A stretch of DNA of 24,907 nt, from the IMG/VR virus record IMGVR_UViG_3300009128_001063, positions 1 to 24,907 of that record; one strand, written 5' to 3'. The notes beneath the pieces were generated by a model. It was not told where the DNA came from and ran no database searches. It worked only from the letters and a program-made list of their open reading frames with translations. Within the stretch, counting starts at the first letter, position 1, and the number at the start of each line of letters is the position of its first letter. This stretch comes from a virus. Both the position numbers and the translations under genes were made by a program. Shown here piece after piece: positions 6,776-13,619 of the stretch.

Positions 6776-7144
6776 GTGAGAAAAAGTTCAAAAAAGAATT
6801 TGACAACTCAGAATAAGAGTGTTATTTTTAAATTGAAAGCAAAAAACCTTATTAATGATAGTTTATTAGTTAGTATTAATAATTTAACATTAGAAGACTT
6901 AATCTCAATTAAATTAGAACTCTCAGCTAACCATATTAATAATAGACCATATGGATTTAGTTTGTGGTCTAAGGCTTCATACATAATGAAAGACTCTTTA
7001 ATAAGGTTTGCACTTTCAACAACTAACTCGAAGAAAAGCGCAGCCAGGTTCCTAGGCATTACAGATAGTGAATTATATCAAGCTATCAAAAGGTATGAAG
7101 TGGCTGAACTATTAAAGGATAATGATAATGTGGAAGCTTTATAA
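6776..7144 (+). CDS. Fis-type helix-turn-helix protein, GTG start
   Basis: A 122-residue protein using GTG at 6776, 7 bases after the previous stop; no in-frame ATG exists until deep in the domain. The C-terminal SKKSAARFLGITDSELYQAI (about 86-105) reads as a Fis/NtrC-type helix-turn-helix. The N-terminal half is Asn/Leu/Lys-rich with no known domain. DNA binding is a reasonable inference; the target is unknown. The base composition is strikingly AT-rich compared with its neighbours (about 17% G+C in 6841-6900 against about 52% in 6361-6420), which suggests a recent arrival. Confidence 0.65.
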   Translation: MRKSSKKNLTTQNKSVIFKLKAKNLINDSLLVSINNLTLEDLISIKLELSANHINNRPYGFSLWSKASYIMKDSLIRFALSTTNSKKSAARFLGITDSELYQAIKRYEVAELLKDNDNVEAL

Positions 7145-7349
7145 ATACAACGGACGCTATATTATGGGAGATTTAATCAGCTCTCATAAAACTGAATCTG
7201 CTGCCATGAAAAAAGCTAAGAAAGAACTCACATTTAAACATACCGAAAAAGAAAAGAAATCAACCGGACTTTATATCTGGCTAGATGATCAAAATCATGC
7301 ACCAGTTGGTGTTATATTTCAAAAGAAGAAAGATAAAAAGGGGGTGTAA
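7128..7349 (+). CDS. Small unknown protein whose end overlaps tmRNA
   Basis: A 73-residue protein starting MWKLYKYNGRYIMGDLISSH. ATG 7128 is preferred to ATG 7122 because AAAGGA at 7114-7119 lies 8 bases before it. It overlaps the end of the HTH gene. It has a central Lys-rich helix and a YIWLDDQNHAPVGVIFQ strand region, and ends KKDKKGV. No family recognised. The last three sense codons and the stop lie inside the 5' end of the tmRNA (from 7340), so mature tmRNA and intact message cannot come from the same transcript. Confidence 0.6.
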   Translation: MWKLYKYNGRYIMGDLISSHKTESAAMKKAKKELTFKHTEKEKKSTGLYIWLDDQNHAPVGVIFQKKKDKKGV

Positions 7350-7683
7350 GGGTTTCGACAGGGTAAAAAAGAAGAATAGTGCAAGTAGTCAAACGTACCA
7401 GCAGACTTTAAATGCAGATACAAAACAATAATTGCTAATAATAATAACAATTTCGAATCTGTCCGCTTAGCGGCTTAATCGGGAGGTTGCTTAGGACCTT
7501 CTTTTCAATCTAAGCAAACAACAGACAAGTTGTAAAAATCAAAACCATCTAATGCAACAGGACGGTAAGCAATAGATTATAACCGTATAGCTTTTCAGTT
7601 TGTGACTAAAACTGAATAAACTTGTGAATGACTTGAATTGTGATTTATCTTGGACGCCAGTTCGACTCTGGCCACCTCTACCA
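7340..7683 (+). ncRNA. ssrA: Transfer-messenger RNA (tmRNA), one-piece
   Basis: A 344-base gene. The 5' end GGGGGTG (7340-7346) pairs fully with CACCTCT (7673-7679), counting two G-U pairs, and is followed by encoded ACCA (7680-7683). The conserved GGGTTTCGACAGG tract follows the 5' strand. The T arm is complete (GCCAG 7656-7660, loop TTCGACT, CTGGC 7668-7672). A tag frame starts about 95 bases in, close to the E. coli distance of 90, and reads ANNNNNFESVRLAA before TAA 7476-7478. tmRNA with SmpB rescues ribosomes stalled on broken messages and tags the product for proteolysis. No smpB is in this window. It is encoded continuously, not as the permuted two-piece form of alphaproteobacteria and some cyanobacteria. 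Confidence 0.93.
7434..7478 (+). other. tmRNA tag reading frame
   Basis: GCT at 7434 is the proposed resume codon. The frame encodes 14 residues, ANNNNNFESVRLAA, then TAA. The terminal Leu-Ala-Ala matches the degradation signal read by ClpXP-type proteases. The Asn run and the Val-Arg before LAA differ from the E. coli tag ANDENYALAA. The exact resume codon is inferred from distance and from the LAA-stop ending. Confidence 0.8.
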
Positions 7684-7732
7684 CTTACATAACAACAAAG
7701 CAGATTTATAACTCTGCAAAAACGAGAAAATA

Positions 7733-9631
7733 ATGACAAAAACACTTATAATCGCAGCACTGTTAACTTTGACAGGCTGTTTTAACTCTGACAATACCGA
7801 TACCGTCCTCCCCGATGATCCTATTGAAACACAACCTATAGGAAGAATTGGCGGATTTGTTGAGGACCTTTCGGGGCAACCTCTATCGAATGTTTTGGTG
7901 TCCACCGAAACCGAAGTAGCTTACACCGCCGATGACGGCTCATATACGCTTGAAAATGTATCACCTGGCACTGACATCGTTATCAAGTTCACCAGGGCAG
8001 GCTATGCTTCAAACTATGAGGTTGTTGAACTGATTAGTTGGGAAACGGTAACTTCTAATACGTCTCTCATGAGCATTGGTGGCGTAGCAACTTTTAATAG
8101 TGCGGAAGCTTCACAAGTTACTCTTGATGATGTTACAGTAGACTTTCAGGCAAACAGCTTTATCGATGGAGATTCTGGAGCCCCTTATACTGGTAATGTG
8201 ATGGTAGAGATTACTCATGTCGACCCCACTACTGATGAACTTGATGCTGCACCCCGAGATCTTTCTGCGATTGGCTCTGATGGCTCCTCACAGCTTGTAT
8301 CTTATGGTATGGTTGATATAACTCTTTATGGTGTTGATGGAGAAATCTTAACAGTTAATCCAGACATGCCAGCAAACATTAAAATCCCAATTACTAATGG
8401 TAACCTAAATGAAGATTACCAGCTTTCCGTAGGTGACACCCAATCAACGTGGTCATTCAGTCCTGAGCGAGGTATTTGGGTTGAAGAATCTGTAGGAACT
8501 ATCACTGGTGATGAAAACGGTCTTTTCTTTACCTTTGAAGCGCCTCATTTCTCATGGTGGAACTGCGATCAAGGATTTGTACCTTCATGTGCATCAGGAC
8601 GCGTCATTGATTTTGTCGGTTTCCCAGTTAGAAGCGCCGAGGTTACCTGCGCCGGCGGACAAACAACGTCTACAGTCACCACTGATGAGGACGGCTATTA
8701 CGTTTGTTCTGTGATGGTCGGTGACTATGTTAGCTTTACTGGCAGCACTTTTGTAGGCGGCCGCGACTGGCACAAGACGAAGGGAGCAATCTTTATGGAC
8801 AGCGAGGGCTCCTCTGCAGCAGATTGTGAACCCATCCCAGATATCCAAATTGATGTTTGTCGTATTGCCGGCGCCGTTAATGTGGAGAATTACGAGGCTA
8901 GTCTTAGTGAAGACAGTTCAGAAACAGTAGCAGCTGATGGCTTGTCCGCAGTCTTTTGGGAACCACCCGGAGACATCTCATATTGTAATAATCCGCTTGA
9001 TTCATTGCAAGTTGGCGAATGCTGGTCAGGTACTAATGATGAAATAATCTCTAACTATCCCGAAAGCTCATGGCCTGGAATTCCAGCCTCTGCTCGCTCT
9101 GCAGGACTTTGGTTTGAAGTTTCTAATGCGCACGGATCTTATCGTATGGAAAGAACTCTTCAGGGAGTACTCCCCTTCTATGCATGGCAAACTCATAGCG
9201 ATGAAAATGGAGATATTGTTACGGATAGACCCGAGTTTAACCAAGGAGACCTTCTTGCTGTCTCTGCAGCCGGTGATTCCGGGGCTTATTTTGGTCCCTG
9301 GGCTGTCGCTGACATCGCAGAGATACCTAGCCAAGTATTCTTCTCTAGCAACAGTCTGACGGCAACTGGTGGCAATCTATTAGTAGACTATGCCAATGCT
9401 AGCGGAGACGATGTTTTCTTCGCCGCCGCAGCAGGTGATGAACAAGTACTTTGTAGATTTGAAGACGTTGGCGCATTTAGTGTGCCGGCACATGCATTGT
9501 CAGGCTTGCCTGCAGGCTTCGGTGGAGCATCTGTCTTTAATCTGTCGCTGGAGCTAGCACCCGGACCAGATGGGCTGCCTATCTATACACAAATATACTC
9601 TGGACAATCTGTATCTCTCTCAATTGAATAA
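7733..9631 (+). CDS. Large lipoprotein with carboxypeptidase-regulatory-like domains
   Basis: A 632-residue protein. Residues 1-16 are a lipoprotein signal ending LTGC (lipid-modified Cys16), so it should be exported and membrane-anchored. A carboxypeptidase-regulatory-like beta-sandwich is seen at about 40-100 (GGFVEDLSGQPLSNVLVST, then DDGSYTLENVSPG). A middle beta-rich domain at about 120-270 includes a PYTGNVMVEITHVDPT pattern common in bacterial surface lipoproteins. A second regulatory-like repeat lies at about 290-335 (SGRVIDFVGFPVRSAEVTC, DEDGYYVC), and the rest is unassigned. No catalytic site seen. In a phage this would act on the infected host's envelope, possibly in surface exclusion or adhesion; that is inference. 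It follows the tmRNA by 49 bases. Confidence 0.8.
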   Translation: MTKTLIIAALLTLTGCFNSDNTDTVLPDDPIETQPIGRIGGFVEDLSGQPLSNVLVSTETEVAYTADDGSYTLENVSPGTDIVIKFTRAGYASNYEVVELISWETVTSNTSLMSIGGVATFNSAEASQVTLDDVTVDFQANSFIDGDSGAPYTGNVMVEITHVDPTTDELDAAPRDLSAIGSDGSSQLVSYGMVDITLYGVDGEILTVNPDMPANIKIPITNGNLNEDYQLSVGDTQSTWSFSPERGIWVEESVGTITGDENGLFFTFEAPHFSWWNCDQGFVPSCASGRVIDFVGFPVRSAEVTCAGGQTTSTVTTDEDGYYVCSVMVGDYVSFTGSTFVGGRDWHKTKGAIFMDSEGSSAADCEPIPDIQIDVCRIAGAVNVENYEASLSEDSSETVAADGLSAVFWEPPGDISYCNNPLDSLQVGECWSGTNDEIISNYPESSWPGIPASARSAGLWFEVSNAHGSYRMERTLQGVLPFYAWQTHSDENGDIVTDRPEFNQGDLLAVSAAGDSGAYFGPWAVADIAEIPSQVFFSSNSLTATGGNLLVDYANASGDDVFFAAAAGDEQVLCRFEDVGAFSVPAHALSGLPAGFGGASVFNLSLELAPGPDGLPIYTQIYSGQSVSLSIE

Positions 9632-9644
9632 ATATTAAAAAATA

Positions 9645-9672
9645 TTGCGCTTGCTTCGTGGAGTGGTATAAC
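9645..9672 (+). promoter_or_regulatory. Candidate sigma70-like promoter
   Basis: TTGCGC at 9645-9650, 16-base spacer, TATAAC at 9667-9672, in the 59-base gap before the phosphoesterase gene at 9691. An overlapping alternative is TTGCTT at 9651-9656 with TACTAT at 9673-9678, also 16 bases apart. Both hexamers are imperfect. Confidence 0.45.
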
Positions 9673-9690
9673 TACTATAGGAAGTAAAAA

Positions 9691-10359
9691 ATGAAAAGAC
9701 TAATAATATCAGACATTCATATTGGAAGTAGATATTATAAAGCGGATCAAGTGAAAGCTTTATTGCAGACGATCAAGTATGATCAGTTAATCCTAAATGG
9801 AGACATACTCGATCTTATAAAAGTGCCCATCTTTACGGATCGGGCACTTTGTCTTTTAAAGGCGATAGATCCCTCGAAAGAAATAATATATGTTGTAGGT
9901 AACCATGATATATCATTTAAGGGGTTCGTAGGAAATTCTATTGGTCCCGTTAAGTTTGTGAACTCATACGAGTTTGAAGAAAAAGGTAGAACATTTAGAG
10001 TAGAACATGGTGACGCTTACGATAAGGGCTGGATTAAAGATAGCTTCTGGATAAAGCTTTTGTCCCTCGTTCAGAACTCTATAGAGAATTACTTTAATAT
10101 TGATTTAACATCTTGGTACGTTTCGCGTAAAATAAAAAAGCGCAAACTAAAAAGAATTTGGGATTTACTAGATGCAAATAGCGACGTTGATGTTATAATA
10201 TTAGGACACACACATATCCCAGAGGCAGTTATATGGGTTAATGAAAGGGAAGAGATAAAAACCTATATTAATTGCGGAGATTGGGTATCACATACTTCAT
10301 ATGTGTTAATCGACGATGGGGTTGCTCGCTTAAAAGAATGGAAACCATCAAGAAGCTAA
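9691..10359 (+). CDS. Calcineurin-like metallophosphoesterase (LpxH/UshA-type fold)
   Basis: A 222-residue protein with the full metal-binding set in order: DIH at 8-10, NGD at 36-38, GNHD at 70-73, HGD at 106-108 and GHTH at 172-175. The length and motif spacing resemble UDP-2,3-diacylglucosamine pyrophosphatase (LpxH)-like enzymes, but many phosphodiesterases share them and the substrate is not determined. No signal peptide, so cytoplasmic. GGAAG (9680-9684) lies 6 bases before the ATG. The next gene starts inside its end. A small nucleotide- or lipid-directed phosphatase is the safe call. Confidence 0.88.
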   Translation: MKRLIISDIHIGSRYYKADQVKALLQTIKYDQLILNGDILDLIKVPIFTDRALCLLKAIDPSKEIIYVVGNHDISFKGFVGNSIGPVKFVNSYEFEEKGRTFRVEHGDAYDKGWIKDSFWIKLLSLVQNSIENYFNIDLTSWYVSRKIKKRKLKRIWDLLDANSDVDVIILGHTHIPEAVIWVNEREEIKTYINCGDWVSHTSYVLIDDGVARLKEWKPSRS

Positions 10360-10583
10360 AGAAAGATATATCAGTCGGCGATTTGGTGCGCTTGCGTACC
10401 CGAAAGAAGACAGCTAGGAAATCTATAGCAATTGTATTAGAGCTTATAGATCCAGATGATTTTAAACGTAAAGAAGAAAATACAATTTGGTTAAACTATG
10501 CATATAAGGTCCATTCCAAGGGAAAGATCTTATATATTTCCTCTGGACAAATTGAATGTGTCCTAAGTAGTGGCGCCCCATGA
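10338..10583 (+). CDS. Small basic SH3/KOW-like protein
   Basis: An 81-residue protein from ATG 10338 (METIKKLKKDISVGDLVRLR), overlapping the phosphoesterase gene by 22 bases. A longer frame from 10272 would be entirely inside that gene and is unlikely. The ISVGDLVRLR strand-turn-strand followed by IAIVLELIDP suggests a KOW/SH3-like barrel, as in the products at 1912 and 10580. Basic N-terminus (KKLKK, RTRKKTARK) could contact nucleic acid. Function unknown. Ends in an ATGA overlap with the next gene. Confidence 0.6.
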   Translation: METIKKLKKDISVGDLVRLRTRKKTARKSIAIVLELIDPDDFKRKEENTIWLNYAYKVHSKGKILYISSGQIECVLSSGAP

Positions 10584-10786
10584 AGGTTTATGATTATAAA
10601 ATCGATGATTGGGTGATTTACAGACCACAGGGAAATACTTATGAACATATACCAGAAAATAGGTGTGTTATTTTAGAGGTCTTATATGATGATCCGTTTT
10701 ATGATTACAAAATTTTTATCGACGTACGTGGGATTATTAGAAATGTCCGGGAAAGCGACTTGTTTCCTTACGAACAAACTAAATAA
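10580..10786 (+). CDS. Small acidic SH3-like protein
   Basis: A 68-residue protein starting MKVYDYKIDDWVIYRPQGNT, coupled to the upstream gene by ATGA. The IDDWVIYRP strand, the RCVILEVLYDD strand and a final VRESDLFPYE echo the SH3-like pattern of small phage barrels. It is rich in Tyr, Asp and Ile. No function recognised. A 36-residue Cys-rich frame starts within its 3' end. Confidence 0.6.
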   Translation: MKVYDYKIDDWVIYRPQGNTYEHIPENRCVILEVLYDDPFYDYKIFIDVRGIIRNVRESDLFPYEQTK

Positions 10787-10853
10787 TATAGAAGAGCCCC
10801 CTTTTAGGTGCCCCTGCTGCGGGTACACGCCGTGCGACTGTGATGACCATTAA
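10743..10853 (+). CDS. Cys-rich micro-protein, candidate zinc binder
   Basis: A 36-residue frame from ATG 10743 to TAA 10851-10853. It ends FRCPCCGYTPCDCDDH: five Cys and one His in 14 residues, in a CPCCG...CDC arrangement that suits zinc binding. It spans the otherwise empty 10787-10842 gap, starts inside the upstream gene and overlaps the lipoprotein start, matching the overlapping style of the region. No strong ribosome-binding site (GTGGGA about 10 bases upstream). Chance cannot be excluded for so short a frame. Confidence 0.45.
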   Translation: MSGKATCFLTNKLNNIEEPPFRCPCCGYTPCDCDDH

Positions 10854-11757
10854 AGAAAACAAAATACTGAAAACACTAACATCATTTTTAATGATGTGTA
10901 TGGTTTTCCTATCGTGTTCTCCAGATTATGGTGTAAAGTATGATCTCATAGAAGAGATACAACCAACCACAGTGGTGATAGATTCTTTTCTGCAGCGCTC
11001 TCCCCCAGAGCATCTAGACGTTTTAATAATACTTGATACATCCGGTTCGATGAATGATAACTATGATAGTGTTAGTGCGGGCGTAGAACTTTTAAGAGCA
11101 GACATTGAAAAGCTCACTTCCGATTATAAAATTGGATATATCAACACCAGTCTTCGCGAACCTTATTTTAATGGACCTTACGATCAAAATAGTTCTGTTC
11201 TTGACATGCTTATGGCACCATATACTTTGGGAAGTGACAGTACAGAAGAAGCATTCGCAGCCATGTACGAGTTTACAACACAGACCCCTGAAGGTACCGA
11301 TTTCTTCCGCGATGGTGCTGACAAATTATTTATTTTTGTTTCCGATGAAGATGAGCAGAGTGCAATACCGACAAACATATTCCATGACTGGTTAATGTCA
11401 GAGTTTTCTGAAGTACAGCAAGACGCTGTTACCATTGTTCTCACTGAGGACTCTATGTGTGATAGTGCCTACACTGCTATGATAGGTACAAAATATATAG
11501 AACTTTCAACTCGATTTTATAAAGAAGCGGTTGACCTCTGCAGCGATTGGAGCCTATGGCTAGCCGACAGCACTTTTCTTGTTGGAATAGTGGATGAAAT
11601 ACCACTAACGAGAATACCGGTTATAGAAAGTCTTGTAGTTTATTTAAATGGCACAGAGATTACAGAGTGGAACTATGATGCCGCAGCAAATATGATTCTA
11701 CTAGACTTTGAGCCATCCCCCGGCGATTTAATCGAAGTGGGTTATGTTATTCTATAA
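10843..11757 (+). CDS. Lipoprotein with von Willebrand factor A domain
   Basis: A 304-residue protein from ATG 10843 (GTG 10840 adds one residue). Residues 1-25 form a lipoprotein signal ending FLSC, so Cys25 is the predicted lipid site. A VWA domain spans about 56-240, with the metal-site motif DTSGS at 65-69 and a later FVSDEDEQS that could complete the MIDAS. The last 50 residues (VVYLNGTEITEWNYD, then PGDLIEVGYVI) look like a small Ig-like domain found in phage and bacterial surface proteins. VWA domains mediate metal-dependent protein binding. It would sit in the host envelope. This is the second lipoprotein in 4 kb and may work with the one at 7733. Confidence 0.85.
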   Translation: MTIKENKILKTLTSFLMMCMVFLSCSPDYGVKYDLIEEIQPTTVVIDSFLQRSPPEHLDVLIILDTSGSMNDNYDSVSAGVELLRADIEKLTSDYKIGYINTSLREPYFNGPYDQNSSVLDMLMAPYTLGSDSTEEAFAAMYEFTTQTPEGTDFFRDGADKLFIFVSDEDEQSAIPTNIFHDWLMSEFSEVQQDAVTIVLTEDSMCDSAYTAMIGTKYIELSTRFYKEAVDLCSDWSLWLADSTFLVGIVDEIPLTRIPVIESLVVYLNGTEITEWNYDAAANMILLDFEPSPGDLIEVGYVIL

Positions 11758-11813
11758 AGCGCTCGCTTTGAAACAATTTAAATTACTACTAATTATATTT
11801 TAAGGAGTATAAA

Positions 11814-12308
11814 ATGGCAATCCATAGGGATATGATTGACAAGAAAAAAGAAGAAAAACCTACTGTAATGGTTTCTGGTGGTTTTGATCCGGTTCACGCT
11901 GGGCACATAAAATTAATTAGAGCCGCGGCAGAGCATGGTAAAGTAATTGTGATCGCCAATTCTGACGAATGGTTATTTCGCAAAAAGGGTTTTGTGTTTA
12001 TGGACTTTGAGGCCCGGGCCCTGATATTAAACGCTATCAAAGGTGTTATACTGGTTGATTCTGTAAATGATAGCGATGGCACTGTTTGCGAAGCAATCCG
12101 TCGACATAAACCAACATTTTTCGCTAATGGTGGAGACCGCGGCCGCGACAACACGCCCGAGCAGCATGTGTGCGAGGAACTCGGAGTTAAACTTTTGTGG
12201 AGCATCGGCGGTGACAAAAAATTAGCAAGTTCATCAGACTTGGTAGAAAATGTCCGACAATTTGAAACACCACCCCACAGATATACCTCCAAGGTGTCAG
12301 AAAAATAA
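11814..12308 (+). CDS. HxGH cytidylyltransferase-like enzyme
   Basis: A 164-residue protein with GGFDPVHAGH (HxGH at 28-31) and a later FANGGDR, the arrangement of the glycerol-3-phosphate cytidylyltransferase / HldE C-terminal (ADP-heptose) family. These enzymes join CTP or ATP to a phosphorylated sugar or alcohol. The missing-substrate question is open: the sugar genes from 16862 onward make an NDP-sugar role attractive. Strong ribosome-binding site AAGGAG at 11802-11807. No membrane segment. Length matches the single-domain family. A different HxGH domain is fused in the protein at 3626. Confidence 0.85.
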   Translation: MAIHRDMIDKKKEEKPTVMVSGGFDPVHAGHIKLIRAAAEHGKVIVIANSDEWLFRKKGFVFMDFEARALILNAIKGVILVDSVNDSDGTVCEAIRRHKPTFFANGGDRGRDNTPEQHVCEELGVKLLWSIGGDKKLASSSDLVENVRQFETPPHRYTSKVSEK

Positions 12309-12340
12309 AAGAAAACGTCAACTGGAGCCCTAACTATAGT

Positions 12341-12859
12341 ATGGGACACTCTACTTTGACTCTGAAACTCGATGCGTCATACCGTCCGATAGGGGTGATT
12401 GATGCGGTTGAGGCTTTTGTTTTGTGTCTTGTCGGCAAAGCCACTCCCGTTGAAAATTACGGGAAAAAGATAAACACCGTAAATAAGAGTTTTACACTAC
12501 CAGCTGTCATCGTCTTACACAGAGTTATAAAATTTAGGTTATATAACTTAACACCAAATCGAAGAAACATTTTATTGAGAGACAATAACCAGTGTCAATA
12601 TTGTCGACAAATGTTTCCTCCTCTTGAACTAACACTAGATCACATAGTGCCGAAGTCTCTCGGAGGAACCAATACGTGGCTAAACTTGGTAGCGGCATGT
12701 AAATCATGCAACCAGAAGAAAGGAAATAAACTTTTAAGAGACACGGCAATGACCTTATTACGAAAGCCATACTCACCAAAATACAGCATTTTTACGTCTA
12801 TGTTAAATGATAAACAAGTATCAGATTTGTGGTCTGATTATTTGTGGGAAAAAAGTTGA
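12341..12859 (+). CDS. HNH endonuclease
   Basis: A 172-residue protein. The HNH core lies at about 85-123: CQYC at 85-88, DHIVP at 100-104, Asn115 and CKSC at 120-123, so a structural zinc held by two CxxC pairs plus the His-Asn-His-type metal site. The N-terminal 80 residues (LTLKLDASYRPIGVIDAVEA) match the extension of a common bacterial/phage HNH family. It may be a free-standing homing-type or packaging-associated nuclease; no intron is visible nearby. A sigma70-like -35 overlaps its stop codon. Confidence 0.88.
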   Translation: MGHSTLTLKLDASYRPIGVIDAVEAFVLCLVGKATPVENYGKKINTVNKSFTLPAVIVLHRVIKFRLYNLTPNRRNILLRDNNQCQYCRQMFPPLELTLDHIVPKSLGGTNTWLNLVAACKSCNQKKGNKLLRDTAMTLLRKPYSPKYSIFTSMLNDKQVSDLWSDYLWEKS

Positions 12860-12884
12860 CACAACAGTTCTCCCATGTTAAAAT
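12856..12884 (+). promoter_or_regulatory. Strong sigma70-like promoter
   Basis: TTGACA (12856-12861), 17-base spacer, TAAAAT (12879-12884). A perfect -35 and a one-mismatch -10 at ideal spacing. It drives the gene at 12912, which also has an AAGGAG ribosome-binding site. The -35 includes the stop codon of the HNH gene. Confidence 0.75.
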
Positions 12885-12911
12885 AACATTATACTTTATA
12901 AAGGAGAACAA

Positions 12912-13400
12912 ATGAGTATAATCAACAAAATCAAAAACCTAAACCTTTCAAACGACACTCAAGTTACGTTGAGCTATGAAGAAGCATGCGATGTATTTGT
13001 ACATAATGAAACAGCAATCGATACGGCACTGTCCGATACTGATGTGATTTCAACGCTAGCAGAACTAATCACAGAGCACCCGAAACTGAATGTGTTCACT
13101 ATCTACGGATCAGATACCGACGGAATTCTAAACCACTTGCGTACCGAGGGCTTTCTCGATGATTATCAGCGCGGCGATTTTGAATTCACGGATTATGTAA
13201 CTGAAGTATTAACTGAGAACTTCTATGATCAAGATTTTGTAGATTCTTCTGTTCGTGCATACGATTATAAGCGCGGAGAATGCACTTTATCAACGCAAGT
13301 ATTGACAACCGTCGGCGAAATACTGTCAGAAGAGTATATTTCTTTGTCCCCTTGGACTGTCAGCGTACCCACGGAAAATGGTACCCTGACATTTAACTAG
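12912..13400 (+). CDS. Acidic protein of unknown function
   Basis: A 162-residue, Asp/Glu/Thr-rich protein starting MSIINKIKNLNLSNDTQVTL and ending SVPTENGTLTFN. Predicted mixed helix/strand; one Cys near residue 27 and one near 120; no membrane segment or catalytic motif. I do not recognise a named family. It has its own strong promoter and an AAGGAG site 5 bases before the ATG, so it is likely made in quantity. The first stem of a structured RNA begins at the last base of its stop codon. Confidence 0.7.
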   Translation: MSIINKIKNLNLSNDTQVTLSYEEACDVFVHNETAIDTALSDTDVISTLAELITEHPKLNVFTIYGSDTDGILNHLRTEGFLDDYQRGDFEFTDYVTEVLTENFYDQDFVDSSVRAYDYKRGECTLSTQVLTTVGEILSEEYISLSPWTVSVPTENGTLTFN

Positions 13401-13510
13401 CCACCGCGTCCGCTGCACCGTCGGGTAAATAATAACGGTGCGTGGCTGCCGAACGTCACGCAGGCAGGGGTTTGTGGTTTCCTGAGACGTCGAAAACCAC
13501 TTTAGCCCCT
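13400..13510 (+). other. Structured non-coding stretch before tRNA
   Basis: No open frame here, but there are several hairpins. GCACCGT (13415-13421) pairs with ACGGTGC (13435-13441), extended by GCCAC (13400-13404) with GTGGC (13442-13446). GTGGTTT (13474-13480) pairs with AAACCAC (13494-13500). The flanking GGGG (13467-13470) can pair with CCCC (13506-13509), which is also the tRNA acceptor strand. It could be a small RNA, a processing signal or an attenuator. There is no U-run for a simple terminator. Confidence 0.5.
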
Positions 13511-13579
13511 ATAGTTTATCTGGTAAAACAGCGGATTTGTAACCCGCAGTGCTTTGTTCAAGTCAAGGTGGGGGCACCA
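13505..13579 (+). tRNA. tRNA-Thr (anticodon TGT)
   Basis: A full cloverleaf: acceptor GCCCCTA (13505-13511) with TGGGGGC (13569-13575), D stem GTTT/AAAC, anticodon loop TTTGTAA with TGT at 13538-13540, and T stem CTTTG/CAAGG around TTCAAGT. CCA is encoded (13577-13579). One oddity: the pair closing the anticodon loop is A-C (13535/13543), where G-C or A-T is expected. It reads ACA and possibly other Thr codons. Confidence 0.93.
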
Positions 13580-13619
13580 TTATGGTGTGATATAAAAGAA
13601 GATTTGTTTGAGTAAGAGA

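Noticed and set aside
7381-7431. Alternative tmRNA tag frame starting GCA AGT AGT
   Set aside because: It begins only 42 bases from the 5' end and ends TKQ-stop. The frame from 7434 has the expected distance and ends LAA.
7700-7717. Hairpin GCAGA/TCTGC after the tmRNA as a terminator
   Set aside because: Only 5 pairs and followed by A residues, not a T run. It may be a processing remnant but is not a standard terminator.
10809-10827. Hairpin GTGCCC/GGGTAC as a terminator between genes
   Set aside because: No T run follows, one G-U pair is needed, and it lies inside the Cys-rich frame.
12341-12859. HNH gene as part of a group I intron
   Set aside because: No split gene flanks it and no intron core was recognised; it looks free-standing.
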